Positions 1-8,925 of a DNA stretch of 64,000 nt are shown piece by piece. The stretch spans positions 7,881,501-7,945,500 of the forward strand of contig NZ_CP127173.1 in assembly GCF_030264295.1 (NCBI RefSeq), written 5' to 3'. How positions within the stretch are numbered: position 1 is the first letter of the stretch; each line of letters opens with the position of its first letter. Below the pieces are notes generated by a model. The model was given only the letters and a program-made list of their open reading frames with translations. It was not told the DNA's origin and did not search any database. The position numbers were made by a program, and so were the translations under genes. Source of the stretch: Amycolatopsis nalaikhensis (lineage in GTDB: Bacteria > Actinomycetota > Actinomycetes > Mycobacteriales > Pseudonocardiaceae).

Positions 1-1033
1 TCCCGCGCGTCGAGCCGGGCACGATCAGCCGGTCGAGGCCCGGCGCGTCGGCGAGGCTCGCGCGGGGCAGGAACGTCAGCCCGTGCCGCGACCGGACCGG
101 CGCGCCGTCGGCGCTCACGGCCAGGGTGCGCGAGGACAACGACTGGCCCTGGGTGTCGAACACCGACGCGAGTTCGATCTCGCCGACGCCGTGGGTGAGC
201 AGGACCCCGATCTCGTCCGGGTTCCAGCGGAAGGCGGCGTTGACGATCGCGGCCGCGTCCGGCATCGACGCGGCGGGCGTCACCGGCACCGCGGTGCCGT
301 ACCGGCGCCAGCCGATGGCCGTCGCGGCGTCGGCGGCCACCGCGGACCCGGCCAGGCGTTCGACCCAGTGCAGCGTGCCGTCGACGCCGGAGAGGATCCC
401 GGCGGTGGTGACGACGTCGCCGTCGTCGACGAACCGCTGCCCGCGCACCCACTGCACGGCCGGGTACTGGTCGGCCCAGGTGTCGACCTTCAGCCAGTGC
501 GCGGTGGCCGGGCGGCCGTCGAGCAGCCCCGCCGAGGCGAGCACGCCGGCGCCGTTGCAGACGCTCAGCAGCTTCGCGCCGCGCCCGGCCTGTTCCCGCA
601 GCCACGTTTTGACGACGTCGGTGCTCGGCTCGCCGACGTCCGGCAGGGCCGGGACGACGACCAGGTCCGGCGCCTTCGGGCCGAGCCGGGTGGCGAGGTC
701 GGCGAAGCTCAGGTCGGGCACGAGGTCGAGCCCGCCGGTGAGCGGCTTCGGCGCCCGCTCCGGCGCGACCGTGTAGACGTTGAACCGGCCGGTCGTCGCG
801 AGGATCTCGTAGGGTGCCAGCACATCGGAGACGACGGCGCCCTCCTGGCCGACGAGGACCACGGCGGTCGGCTTGGCCGGGTCGTGGGGGAGCGGCGGGG
901 CCGCGGGAGCCGGGCGGTCCGGTCCCGGCGTGTAGAGCGCGCCGAACGCCGAGAGCGCGGAGACGGTCGCGCCGACGGCGGGAACCGCCAGCACCACCAG
1001 GACGATCGCGAACCACTTCAGGACGGTCCGCAT
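1..1033 (-). CDS. Membrane-anchored tandem DJ-1/PfpI-family protein (3' end cut by window edge)
   Basis: The gene reads leftward and is still open at base 1, so its C-terminus is missing. The start is an ATG two bases after the stop of the upstream 129-aa membrane-protein gene, so the two are probably cotranscribed. Residues about 5-30 are one hydrophobic segment, followed by a Pro-rich linker. Residues about 55-235 form a DJ-1/PfpI (glutaminase-like) fold with the nucleophile-elbow motif SVCNGAG, the cysteine lying near residue 158, as in GlxA-type regulators and isonitrile hydratases. A second similar segment (IGVLLTHGVGEIELASVFD) begins near residue 265, so the protein appears to hold two tandem domains. 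There is no AraC helix-turn-helix in the visible part. The exact activity is unknown; the family call is firm, the function is not. Confidence 0.75.
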   Translation of the reverse strand, partial: MRTVLKWFAIVLVVLAVPAVGATVSALSAFGALYTPGPDRPAPAAPPLPHDPAKPTAVVLVGQEGAVVSDVLAPYEILATTGRFNVYTVAPERAPKPLTGGLDLVPDLSFADLATRLGPKAPDLVVVPALPDVGEPSTDVVKTWLREQAGRGAKLLSVCNGAGVLASAGLLDGRPATAHWLKVDTWADQYPAVQWVRGQRFVDDGDVVTTAGILSGVDGTLHWVERLAGSAVAADAATAIGWRRYGTAVPVTPAASMPDAAAIVNAAFRWNPDEIGVLLTHGVGEIELASVFDTQGQSLSSRTLAVSADGAPVRSRHGLTFLPRASLADAPGLDRLIVPGSTRG

Positions 1034-1035
1034 GA

Positions 1036-1425
1036 TCAGTGCCAGTACTCGGCGCGGCGCCAGACCATGGCCGCCAGCATCAGCGGGAACATGACCACGT
1101 GCCCGGCGACCATCAGGGCGCCGCCCGAGAGCGCGCCCAGCCAGTACGGCACGAGCAGCACCACGAACGGCAGGTACATCACGGCGGCCATCTCGGTGAT
1201 CCGCGGCCACGAGTGCTTGCGCAGGGCCATCGCGGCGACCATGGCGACGGTCATGTTCGTGGCCATGACGAGCGCGTCGAGGTCGGGCCGGACCAGCCAG
1301 GCGGCCGGCCACAGCGGGCCGAGCGCGACCATGCCGATGAGCATGGCGGCGACCATTTCGACGTAGTGACCGGTGAAGCGGGCGAGTTTACGAGCGGTGG
1401 TCCGCGTCGGTGCGGTGGTGGTCAT
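1036..1425 (-). CDS. Small integral membrane protein, 129 aa, unknown function
   Basis: The 129-residue product has a short basic N-terminus and four hydrophobic segments (roughly residues 20-42, 50-70, 78-98 and 102-122). The ATG at 1425 is preceded by a GGAGG-like site. It lies between the response-regulator gene (same strand, 78-base gap) and the DJ-1/PfpI gene (2-base gap), so it probably heads a two-gene unit with the latter. A perfect 16-bp palindrome sits 68 bases upstream of its start and may be the binding site of the neighbouring regulator. I do not recognise a named family beyond a general resemblance to small actinobacterial membrane proteins, and no catalytic motif is visible. 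Confidence 0.7.
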   Translation of the reverse strand: MTTTAPTRTTARKLARFTGHYVEMVAAMLIGMVALGPLWPAAWLVRPDLDALVMATNMTVAMVAAMALRKHSWPRITEMAAVMYLPFVVLLVPYWLGALSGGALMVAGHVVMFPLMLAAMVWRRAEYWH

Positions 1426-1492
1426 GGTTCCCTCCAGGTGTGTTCCTGGACGAGAATCGCGCGTGCCGGGCGTGCTGCCAGGTGCCGGAAGT

Positions 1493-1508
1493 CATGACCC
1501 GGGTCATG
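1493..1508. promoter_or_regulatory. Perfect 16-bp palindrome, candidate operator
   Basis: CATGACCCGGGTCATG is a perfect dyad. It overlaps the stop codon of the NarL-type regulator gene and lies upstream of the 129-aa membrane-protein gene. NarL/LuxR-type regulators bind dyads of about this size, so it may be the site through which the adjacent two-component system controls the downstream pair. That link is inference. Confidence 0.4.
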
Positions 1509-2163
1509 GTCGCAGCAGGCCGAGATCCCGGGCCCGCAACGCGGCCTGGGTGCGGTCCCGCGCCCCGAGCTTGCCCAGCACGTTCGTGACGTGGTTCTTC
1601 ACGGTGCCTTCGGCGAGGAACAACGCGGCGGCGATCTCCCGGTTGCTGCGGCCGTCGGCCAGCAGGCGCAGCACTTCCAGCTCGCGCTCCGACAGCGGCA
1701 CGACCAGCGGCTGCGGTCGTGGCTCGGCCGCGTCGGGCAGCTGCGCGAACCGCGCGACGACCTTCGCGGCGACGGACGGCTGCAGCACGGACTCCCCGCG
1801 CGCGGCCGCTAGCACGGCTTCGACCAGCCGCGCCGAGGAGACGTCCTTGAGCAGGTACCCGACGGCGCCCGCGCGCAGGGCGGCGAAGACGTCTTCGTCG
1901 TCGTCGAAGGTGGTCAGCGCGATGACGCGGACGCCGGGGTGCTCCGCCCGCAGCCGCCGGGTCGCGCTCACTCCGTCGAGTACGGGCATGCGCAGGTCCA
2001 TCAGGACGACGTCGGGCGCCAGCGACGCGGCCCGGCTCAGCGCCTCGTCGCCGTCGCCCGCCTCGCCGACGACGTCGATGCCGTCGTGGGTGGCCAGCAG
2101 GGTGGCGAGCGCTTCGCGGAAGAGGGCCTGGTCGTCGACCAGCAGGACGCGGACCGGGCTCAT
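1504..2163 (-). CDS. NarL/FixJ-family response regulator
   Basis: The 219-residue protein has a receiver domain (about 1-120) with the acidic pair in VLLVDD, phosphoacceptor Asp56 in VLMDLRMP and the conserved Lys in YLLKDV. A LuxR-type helix-turn-helix follows (about 150-215) with LSERELEVLRLLADG and the recognition helix EGTVKNHVTNVLGKL. Its ATG overlaps the stop codon of the sensor-kinase gene (ATGA), so the two are translationally coupled. It should be phosphorylated by that kinase and act as a DNA-binding regulator. The nearest candidate targets are the two membrane-associated genes downstream. Family assignment is secure; the regulon is not known from sequence. Confidence 0.93.
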   Translation of the reverse strand: MSPVRVLLVDDQALFREALATLLATHDGIDVVGEAGDGDEALSRAASLAPDVVLMDLRMPVLDGVSATRRLRAEHPGVRVIALTTFDDDEDVFAALRAGAVGYLLKDVSSARLVEAVLAAARGESVLQPSVAAKVVARFAQLPDAAEPRPQPLVVPLSERELEVLRLLADGRSNREIAAALFLAEGTVKNHVTNVLGKLGARDRTQAALRARDLGLLRP

Positions 2164-3254
2164 CCCGGGACCTCCATGCTCAAGGTGCTGCCCTGGCCAG
2201 GGTTCGAGGTGAAGTCGAGCTTGCCGCCGAGGTGCTCGGCGCGCTCCCGCAGCCCGACCAGGCCGAAGCCGGTCGCGGGGCCGCCGTCGGTGCCGGTGCC
2301 GTCGTCGCGGACCTCGACCCGGACCGACGTCTCGGCGTAGGTCAGCACGATCTCGACGTGTCCGGCATCCGCGTGTTTGCGGACGTTCGTCAAGCCCTCC
2401 TGCGTCGCCCGGTAGAGGGCTTCGTGCCGCTCGTCCGGCAGGGCCCGTTCGGTCCCGGACACGGTCAGCTCGACCGGAACCCCGGTGGCGGACGTCTCCG
2501 CGGCCAAGGCTTTCAGTGCCTCCGGCAAGGGCGGGATCGTGCGCGGTTCCCGCAACGCCTTCACCGACCGGCGGACCTCGGCGAGTGCGTTCTCCGCCTG
2601 CTCCTGGGCCTTCGCGAGGACCTCGTCGGCCTTGTCGCGGTCGGTCGGCAGCACCGCGCGGGCGGCCTTGACCTGCATCTGGACGACGGTGAGCGAGTGC
2701 CCGAGCCCGTCGTGGATGTCGCGGGCGACGCGGTTGCGCTCCTGCGCCGTCGCGAGCCGCTCGGCCTGGGCGGCGTAGTCGCGCAGCTTCGCGTGCGCCT
2801 CGGCGAGCTGGGTGCGGGAGCGCTGTTCCCGCAGCAGCAGCTCGGTGATGATGGCCGCGAACGTCACGGAGACGAGCGTGCCGAGCCCTTCCCGCAGCCC
2901 TTCGCCGACCGACATGCCCAGGTGCACGAGCGGGACCACGGCGATCACCAGCACGACGACCGGGAGCGGCAACCGCACCAGGACGCACTGGCTGACCAGC
3001 ACCACGAGGAACAGCGTCGCGCCGACCCCGGCGTTGATCGTGAAGGTGACGAAGGCCAGCGGCAGCTGGACGGCGACGTAGCCGGCCGACCACGCGAGCC
3101 GCCCGCGGTCGCGGACCCAGCCGAAGCCGATCGTCGCGAGCGCGGTGAACACCGCGCCCAGCACGAGGGAGAGCACGGGCTCCCCGGAACCGAGGACCCC
3201 GAGCACGATGGAGAGGAAGGCGCCGCAGGTCAGCACCCCGAGGGCCCGGTTCAT
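2160..3254 (-). CDS. Two-component sensor histidine kinase (HisKA_3 type)
   Basis: The 364-residue kinase begins at the ATG at 3254 (MNRALGVLTC). The reading frame stays open further upstream, but an in-frame start there would add Arg-rich sequence before the first membrane helix. Residues about 1-140 hold four to six transmembrane segments and no large extracellular loop, suggesting a membrane-sensed signal. A coiled segment leads to the dimerisation box RDIHDGLGH with phospho-His near residue 181, typical of NarX/DesK-type kinases. The HATPase_c domain includes GLTNVRKHA and DDGTG, and GFGLVGLRERA near the C-terminus. It overlaps the response-regulator gene by four bases, forming a standard pair. 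Confidence 0.92.
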   Translation of the reverse strand: MNRALGVLTCGAFLSIVLGVLGSGEPVLSLVLGAVFTALATIGFGWVRDRGRLAWSAGYVAVQLPLAFVTFTINAGVGATLFLVVLVSQCVLVRLPLPVVVLVIAVVPLVHLGMSVGEGLREGLGTLVSVTFAAIITELLLREQRSRTQLAEAHAKLRDYAAQAERLATAQERNRVARDIHDGLGHSLTVVQMQVKAARAVLPTDRDKADEVLAKAQEQAENALAEVRRSVKALREPRTIPPLPEALKALAAETSATGVPVELTVSGTERALPDERHEALYRATQEGLTNVRKHADAGHVEIVLTYAETSVRVEVRDDGTGTDGGPATGFGLVGLRERAEHLGGKLDFTSNPGQGSTLSMEVPG

Positions 3255-3391
3255 GCGGTCACTCTGGGGTGTCCGGCGCCCGCGGTCAACCACCTTCCCC
3301 GGCGGAAAGCGCTTCCCGTTCACGCGGCCGCGGCGCGCCCCGCCGCTTAGGCTGGATTCGACGGCGAAGCCGAGACGGGGGTCCGACATCG

Positions 3392-5977
3392 ATGTCAGTG
3401 CTCTGGGGCGTGTCCTTCGACGCCACCCCGCTGTCGGGGGTCGTGGTCGAGTTCCTCAAGACGGCGCGCCGCCCGGCCGCCCGCGGCCTGGCCGTGCACC
3501 TCGACCTCGGCTACGACATCAAGGCCGACAAGGGCGCCTTCTTCCGGCCCTACCGCGACGAAGCGAGCCTGCTGCCCGCGTGGGTCACGCTCGATCGCGT
3601 CGAGGGCGTCGACGAGATCCGCGGCTACGACCGCGCGTTCGTCGAACGGGTGCTCACCGAAGTCGTGCAAGCCGGTGACGAGACGCTCCGGCCGGAGATC
3701 GACCGGATCGCGTTCGAGCTGGCCGGGCGGATCGAGGCCACCTGGGAACGCCTCGGCGTGACGATGGTGATGGTGGAGAACGGGACCCTCCCGGAGAACA
3801 TCGCCTACACCGAAGCGCTCTACCGCGCGATCGCCCGCTACGGTGCCCGCCACCGGCTCGGCCGGTTCGTGTTCTGGCGCGACCACGACCTGATGTGGCA
3901 GAGCGAACCGGGGATCGCCAAGTACGGCCGGTTCCCGTACCCGGGCGTCCCCGCGCCGCGGAACTCGCCGCACATCCACTACTTCGCCCTCCACGAGCAG
4001 GCGAAGGCGCGGACGCTGGAGTGGGTGCCCGGGCTGCGGAACCTCGACGTGCTGCCCAACGCGTTCACCATCGCCCCGGCGCGGATCGACGAGCGCAACG
4101 CGGGCTTCCGGCGCGACCACGGCATCCCGGACGGCGTCCCGCTGCTGGCCCGGATCACGCGGATCATCCCGCAGAAGCGCGTCGACCGGGACCTGCACCT
4201 GCTCACGCTGCTGCCCGGGGTGTGGTTGTTCGTCGCGGGCGACGTCGCCGAGGCCCCCGCCGAACACGCCCGGCTCACCGAGCTGGCGACCCGGCTCGGC
4301 GTGCGCGACCGCGTCGTCTTCGGCGGCTGGCTGACGCCGTACGACACGGCCCTGCCCGGCCGGTACTCCGTGCGCGACCTGCTCGCGCACGCGTCGGTCG
4401 TGTCGTTCCTGACCTCGTACGACTACGAGAGCTACGGCAACCCGGTCAGCGAGGCGATCGCCTCCGGCACGCCGTACATCACCAGCGCGTACGAGCTCTA
4501 CGACGTCGTCTACGGCGGCCAGGGGTTCCGGGCGCCGGTGCTGGACATCCGGGCGCGCGACCTGCCGGACGCGGCGTTCGCGCGGGAAGTGGCCGAACTG
4601 ATCACCGACGAAGGGAAGCGGGCCGAAGTGGTGCGGGTGAACTCCGAACTCGGGCGGGCGCGGTTCGGCACGCGGGTCGTCGACGACCTGGTCGACCGGC
4701 TGTACCCGCCGCCGATGGGGGCGGGCACGCGGCTGAGCGTCGTCCTGCCGGTCTACAACGAAGCCGCCACCCTGCGGGAAGTCCTGCAGACCCTCTACGA
4801 CCAGCGTGACGGCGACGCGCCGCTGGACAAGAGCCGGTACGAGATCGTGCTCGTCGACAACAACTCGACCGACGACACCGTCGCCCTCGCGCACGCCTTC
4901 GCGGCCGCGCGCCCGGACCTGGCCCTCCACGTCATCCACGAGCCGGAGCAAGGCGTTTCGTGCGCGCGCCGGGCGGGCATGGACTTCGCCGCGGCCCGCA
5001 GCCGCAACCGGCCCGACACCGACCCGGGGGCGCGGTTCTACCTCGTGTCCGCCGACGCGGACTGCCACGTCGACGCGCACTGGCTGAGCGAGCTGTTCGC
5101 CGCGATGGAGTCGAGCAAGGCCGCCATCGGCGTCTGCGACTACTACTACGATCCCGCGCACTTCGCCGGGCGGCCGCGGCTGTGGGACGCGATCCAGCGG
5201 ACGCTGCGGTGCCGAGCGGTGACGTTTTCGCTCTTCGGCGGCTTCCCCGACGGCAAGGGCTTCGCCGTCGAGCGCGACGCCTACGAGCGCGCCGGCGGCA
5301 TCGAGATCTTCTACCAGCTGCAGGACGGGAAGTTCGTCAACCACCTCTCCGACGACTGGGACTTCGGGATCAAGGTCGCCTGCGGCGGCGACGCCATCAC
5401 CTACGTCCCGCGTTCGCGCGTCGAGATCAACCCGCGCCGGGTCGACCACGCCATCGACGAGGTGATCACCGGCCGCGCCTACGGTTCGGACGGCATCATC
5501 GTGATGCGCGACATCCGGCCGTCGGCCCCCGCGGTCGCCGCGGACCTGTCCGAGGCGGAGGCGAAGCAGGCGTGGGAGTTCTCGATCAAGGACTTCACGC
5601 CGAAGAACACCATCCTGCCGGTGCTGCTGACCCCGGCGTTGCTGGAGGACGACGCGGTCATCGCGTTCTTCGGCGCGGACCTGGCCGCCCGGCTCGCGCG
5701 ACGGATCGCCGAGATCCGCGACGAGATGCGCGTCGTCGACTTCACGCCGATCCACGCGTACAAGACGCCGTCGTACCGGCTGTACTTCGAGTTCGCCGAC
5801 GAGCTGTTCGCGTGCCTGCGGCGGCACGTCGGCGAGGACATCGGCTACCCGCCACCGCTGCCGCCGTGCCTGGCGGAGGTCCCGGCCGAGCGGTTCACCG
5901 AATTCGTCCGCTACTACTGCGAGGACCGCGAGTCGGGCGAGGCCCACAACTACTTCGGCAACGGAGGGGTGTTCTGA
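3392..5977 (+). CDS. Bifunctional glycosyltransferase (GT4-like plus GT2 domains)
   Basis: The 861-residue protein starts at ATG 3392 (MSVLWGVSFDATP) behind a GGGG stretch; the longer upstream frame reads through the divergent promoter region. Residues about 1-440 are a GT-B glycosyltransferase of GT4 type, with IIPQKRVDRDLHLL and the E(x7)E motif in YESYGNPVSEAIASG. Residues about 446-730 are a GT-A, GT2-type domain opening with RLSVVLPVYNE, then VDNNSTDDT and the DxD-like ADADC. A further alpha-helical tail follows to the stop. The next gene overlaps by one base (TGATG), so the two products probably work on one pathway. The sugar donors and acceptor are unknown. Two fused GT domains could add two sugars in sequence. 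Confidence 0.85.
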   Translation: MSVLWGVSFDATPLSGVVVEFLKTARRPAARGLAVHLDLGYDIKADKGAFFRPYRDEASLLPAWVTLDRVEGVDEIRGYDRAFVERVLTEVVQAGDETLRPEIDRIAFELAGRIEATWERLGVTMVMVENGTLPENIAYTEALYRAIARYGARHRLGRFVFWRDHDLMWQSEPGIAKYGRFPYPGVPAPRNSPHIHYFALHEQAKARTLEWVPGLRNLDVLPNAFTIAPARIDERNAGFRRDHGIPDGVPLLARITRIIPQKRVDRDLHLLTLLPGVWLFVAGDVAEAPAEHARLTELATRLGVRDRVVFGGWLTPYDTALPGRYSVRDLLAHASVVSFLTSYDYESYGNPVSEAIASGTPYITSAYELYDVVYGGQGFRAPVLDIRARDLPDAAFAREVAELITDEGKRAEVVRVNSELGRARFGTRVVDDLVDRLYPPPMGAGTRLSVVLPVYNEAATLREVLQTLYDQRDGDAPLDKSRYEIVLVDNNSTDDTVALAHAFAAARPDLALHVIHEPEQGVSCARRAGMDFAAARSRNRPDTDPGARFYLVSADADCHVDAHWLSELFAAMESSKAAIGVCDYYYDPAHFAGRPRLWDAIQRTLRCRAVTFSLFGGFPDGKGFAVERDAYERAGGIEIFYQLQDGKFVNHLSDDWDFGIKVACGGDAITYVPRSRVEINPRRVDHAIDEVITGRAYGSDGIIVMRDIRPSAPAVAADLSEAEAKQAWEFSIKDFTPKNTILPVLLTPALLEDDAVIAFFGADLAARLARRIAEIRDEMRVVDFTPIHAYKTPSYRLYFEFADELFACLRRHVGEDIGYPPPLPPCLAEVPAERFTEFVRYYCEDRESGEAHNYFGNGGVF

Positions 5978-7425
5978 TGACCCTGGCCTACGAAGAAGCG
6001 CTCGGCTCGCTCCACGCGCTCGACCCGGCGTGGCCGCGGCCCGCGGTGCTCGACGTCCTCGAGGCGCCGGAGAACCGACACCTGCTGGACTTCGTGCAGG
6101 AGGATCCGTTCGGGGCGCACGTGTTCCCGGGCAACGTCCCCGGCTCGCCGGAGGAGTTCCTGCGCGACCTCGACGCGCAGCTGGCGACCTCCGGGCCGAT
6201 CCACCTGTGGTCCTACATCCCGACGTGCGCCTACCGCTGCCGGTTCTGCCAGTACCCGGTCGTGCTGGTGAAGGGGAAACCCGAAGTGGCGTACGAAAAG
6301 GCTCGGCACTGGGTCGACCTGAACATCGCCGAAGCTCGGCTGTGGCTCGACGCCGTGCCCAACCTGCGTGGCGCCGAGGTGGGGGAGTTCAACGTCTTCG
6401 GCGGGACGCCGTCGCTGCTGCCGGAGCGGGAGATCCGCCGTCTCCTCGAGTTCTACCGCGCGGAGTTCGGGTTCACCGCGGACACGACGATCCGCTTCGA
6501 AGGCGACCCGAGCACGTTCACCCCGGCGAAGCTCGAGCTGCTGCGGGAGCTGGGCTGCACCAAGCTGTCGAGCGGCGTCCAGTCGTTCGACGACCACGTG
6601 CTCGAGCTGTGCGGGCGCGAGCACACGGCCGCGATGTGCGTCGACTTCGTGCGCGACGCCCGGGCCGCCGGGTTCGAGTGGGTGAGCATCGACCTGATGT
6701 ACGGGCTGCTCGACCAGAGCGTCGACAGCGTCCGGCGGGACCTGGACGTGGTGCTGGAGAACGAGGTCACGGCGGTGGTGTGCACGAAGCTGCACCTGGC
6801 GTCCTACAGCGACACGCGCACCGGCGTCACGGGCGAGAAACCGGCGGCGTGGCAGCTGCCGTCGTACCGGGACAAGCTGGTCCACGACGGCCACCGCTGG
6901 CCGCCGCTCGGCGAGCAGTACCAGATGCGGGAGTTGCTGACGGAGGGCTTGCGGGCGGCGGGGTACACCGAGCACCCGACGATGTACTTCGCGCGAGACG
7001 GCCGCGGCCCCGAGAAGTGGAAGTCGATCATGGTCGACCAGGACAAGCAGGAGGCGGAGGTCGCGATCGGGCTGGGCGGCAGCTCGAGCTGCCGAGCGTC
7101 GGAGGCGATCACCGACGTGAACTCCCGCCGGTACGCCGAAACGGTGACGGACGGCCGGATCCCGCTGGGCTCGGCGACGCGGTTCACCCCCGAAGCACAG
7201 GAGGCGCGGGCGGTGAAGATGGCGTTGACGACGTTGCGGCCGCTGCGGGACTCCGTGCACCGGTCGCGGTTCCCGGGACGTTCGCTGTTCGCCCCGCCGT
7301 GGCTGGGCAAGTTCAGTGCGCTGGCTTCGCGCGGCCTCGTCCGGCTGCGGCCGGAGGAGGGCGTGGTGGAGCTGACGCCCGCGGGCGAGGTGCTGGTGGA
7401 GGCGATCATCACCACCGAACTCTGA
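5977..7425 (+). CDS. HemN/HemW-like radical SAM protein
   Basis: The 482-residue enzyme has the radical SAM cluster motif CX3CX2C in CAYRCRFC near residue 86, followed by FGGTPSLLP and FEGDPST, signatures of the coproporphyrinogen III oxidase (HemN) family. The downstream SSGVQSFDD and LDLMYGL-type segments also fit that family. No further haem-pathway genes are nearby. It is coupled by one base to a double glycosyltransferase, so a haem role is unlikely. HemN-like enzymes also act as methyltransferases, cyclopropanases and oxidases in secondary metabolism, and a radical step on a glycosylated compound is plausible. Substrate and reaction are unknown. The ATG at 5977 fits the coupled arrangement better than any upstream start, because the frame runs on into the preceding gene. 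Confidence 0.82.
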   Translation: MTLAYEEALGSLHALDPAWPRPAVLDVLEAPENRHLLDFVQEDPFGAHVFPGNVPGSPEEFLRDLDAQLATSGPIHLWSYIPTCAYRCRFCQYPVVLVKGKPEVAYEKARHWVDLNIAEARLWLDAVPNLRGAEVGEFNVFGGTPSLLPEREIRRLLEFYRAEFGFTADTTIRFEGDPSTFTPAKLELLRELGCTKLSSGVQSFDDHVLELCGREHTAAMCVDFVRDARAAGFEWVSIDLMYGLLDQSVDSVRRDLDVVLENEVTAVVCTKLHLASYSDTRTGVTGEKPAAWQLPSYRDKLVHDGHRWPPLGEQYQMRELLTEGLRAAGYTEHPTMYFARDGRGPEKWKSIMVDQDKQEAEVAIGLGGSSSCRASEAITDVNSRRYAETVTDGRIPLGSATRFTPEAQEARAVKMALTTLRPLRDSVHRSRFPGRSLFAPPWLGKFSALASRGLVRLRPEEGVVELTPAGEVLVEAIITTEL

Positions 7426-7522
7426 ACCAAGATCACTACATCGAGTGACAGATCGCTCGCGGGGAGCGACGCGGGCAGGCAGCATGGGGCCCGGACGTGC
7501 CAGTACCGAGATCGGAGCCCCG

Positions 7523-8548
7523 ATGAGCCGAACCGTTGCCGGACACGACGAACAGCGGCGCCGGTGGCGGGTGAGGCTGGCGGGGGCGGGTGCGGTGGCC
7601 GCCCTCGCGATGGCGGTGGTCGCCACGCCTGCTCACGCCACGCCGGGTCACGCCGCCCTCGAGAAGGCGCCCGCCGCGGCTTCTGGCCAAGCTGCGCTGG
7701 CCCAAGGCGCGCCTGCCCAAGCAACCCAAGCCGCGCGAGGCAAAGCCGCACCCACCCAAGCCGTGCCGGTCCAAGGCGGGCCCACGCAAGAGGCGTCCGC
7801 TCAAACCGCACCCACCCAACCCGCGCCCCCGGACTACTCGCGCGCGGACTCCAACTTCGCGGGCACGCAGATCGCGGCGCACGAGGGCATCGAGGGCACC
7901 CCGCGCGCGGACCAGGCCGGGCAGACGCTCGGCCACGACGTCAGCGGGCACCAGGGCCCCGTCGACTGGCCCGCCGCGGCTGCCGCGGGGGCGAAGTTCA
8001 CCTACGTCAAGGCGACCGAGGGCACCGGGTTCGTGAACCCGCAGTTCATCGGCCAGTACGACGGTGCCCACGCGGCGGGGATCATCCGCGGCGCCTACCA
8101 CTTCGCCCGCCCCGACGTCTCGAGCGGCGCGGCGCAGGCGGAGTACTTCATCGCCCACGGCGGCGGCTGGAGCCCCGACGGCACCACACTCCCGGGCGCG
8201 CTGGACATCGAGTACAACCCGTACGGCGATGTCTGCTACGGCAAGAGCGCCGCCGACATGACGGCCTGGATCGCAGACTTCACCCGGACGTACCTCGCGA
8301 AGGTCAAGCGCAGCGCGCTGATCTACACGAGCACGGCGTGGTGGAAGCGGTGCACGGGCAACACGGCGAAGTTCGGGAACACCGACCCGCTGTGGCTGGC
8401 GCGGTACGGCCCGGAGGTGGGGGAGCTGCCTGCGGGCTGGGACAAGCACAGCATCTGGCAGTTCGCTCGCGGCGGCGGGCTGCCGGGGGACCAGAACTAC
8501 TACAACGGCCCGATCGGCCGGGTCCAGGCCCTGGCCAAAGGCGCCTAG
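7523..8548 (+). CDS. Secreted GH25 lysozyme (N-acetylmuramidase)
   Basis: The 341-residue protein starts at ATG 7523 behind GGAGCC. It has a basic N-terminus (RRRWRVRLAG), a hydrophobic core and an AHA-type cleavage site near residue 39. Residues about 45-115 are a low-complexity Ala/Pro/Gln linker with repeated PTQ/PVQ units. From about residue 136 comes a GH25 catalytic domain (GHDVSGHQGPVDW, FTYVKATEGTGF, GAYHFARP, and the acidic pair in LDIEYNPYG near residues 228-230). GH25 enzymes cleave the beta-1,4 bond between N-acetylmuramic acid and N-acetylglucosamine in peptidoglycan. There is no separate wall-binding module, so the linker may do that job. It stands alone on its strand, followed by a convergent small gene. 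Confidence 0.92.
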   Translation: MSRTVAGHDEQRRRWRVRLAGAGAVAALAMAVVATPAHATPGHAALEKAPAAASGQAALAQGAPAQATQAARGKAAPTQAVPVQGGPTQEASAQTAPTQPAPPDYSRADSNFAGTQIAAHEGIEGTPRADQAGQTLGHDVSGHQGPVDWPAAAAAGAKFTYVKATEGTGFVNPQFIGQYDGAHAAGIIRGAYHFARPDVSSGAAQAEYFIAHGGGWSPDGTTLPGALDIEYNPYGDVCYGKSAADMTAWIADFTRTYLAKVKRSALIYTSTAWWKRCTGNTAKFGNTDPLWLARYGPEVGELPAGWDKHSIWQFARGGGLPGDQNYYNGPIGRVQALAKGA

Positions 8549-8654
8549 CGGGTGGTACGGGCGCGAGTGACGGAAACTCCCGGCGTCCGGCACCCGATCG
8601 CCCGTCTTTGCGGCGCCGGGATCGCAGCCAGGGCAAGACTACCCGGAACGGGTC

Positions 8655-8903
8655 CTAGCGCGAGCGGCGCAGGTCCGGCCACGGCGGCCGGTGCAGGACG
8701 GCGAGTGCGCCGAGCGTCGCCGCCACCAGGCCGGTCGACACCGCGAGCACCGCGACGCGGGTCGCGTCGACCGCGGGTTCCCACTTCGCCGCTCCCTCGC
8801 GGATCACGAACACCCCCGGTGGGCTGGTCACCGTGATCACCGTCGTGCCGTCCGAGGTCTCGTGCGGTTCGCCGAAGAGGCGGGGTTCGGTCATGTCCGC
8901 CAT
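8655..8903 (-). CDS. Small C-terminally anchored membrane protein, unknown function
   Basis: The 82-residue product has a soluble, beta-rich N-terminal half (TTVITVTSPPGVFVIREGAAKW) and one hydrophobic helix near the C-terminus (VAVLAVSTGLVAATLGALAVL), ending in a basic tail. The start is taken as the ATG at 8903 (MADMTEPRLF); another ATG nine bases downstream is possible, and the longer reading frame would run into the divergent promoter region. It faces the SGNH hydrolase gene, with which it shares a 116-base intergenic region. I do not recognise the family. Confidence 0.55.
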   Translation of the reverse strand: MADMTEPRLFGEPHETSDGTTVITVTSPPGVFVIREGAAKWEPAVDATRVAVLAVSTGLVAATLGALAVLHRPPWPDLRRSR

Positions 8904-8925
8904 CGAACCGAAGGCCGCCGCCGCT

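Noticed and set aside
6524..6540. Another GAAGCTC site as a frameshift
   Set aside because: The radical SAM frame is continuous and motif-rich through it (AKLELLRELG), so here the A belongs to a normal codon.
5977..7425. A haem biosynthesis gene (hemN)
   Set aside because: The family fits but there are no haem genes nearby, the gene is coupled to a glycosyltransferase, and HemN-like proteins are often recruited to other reactions.
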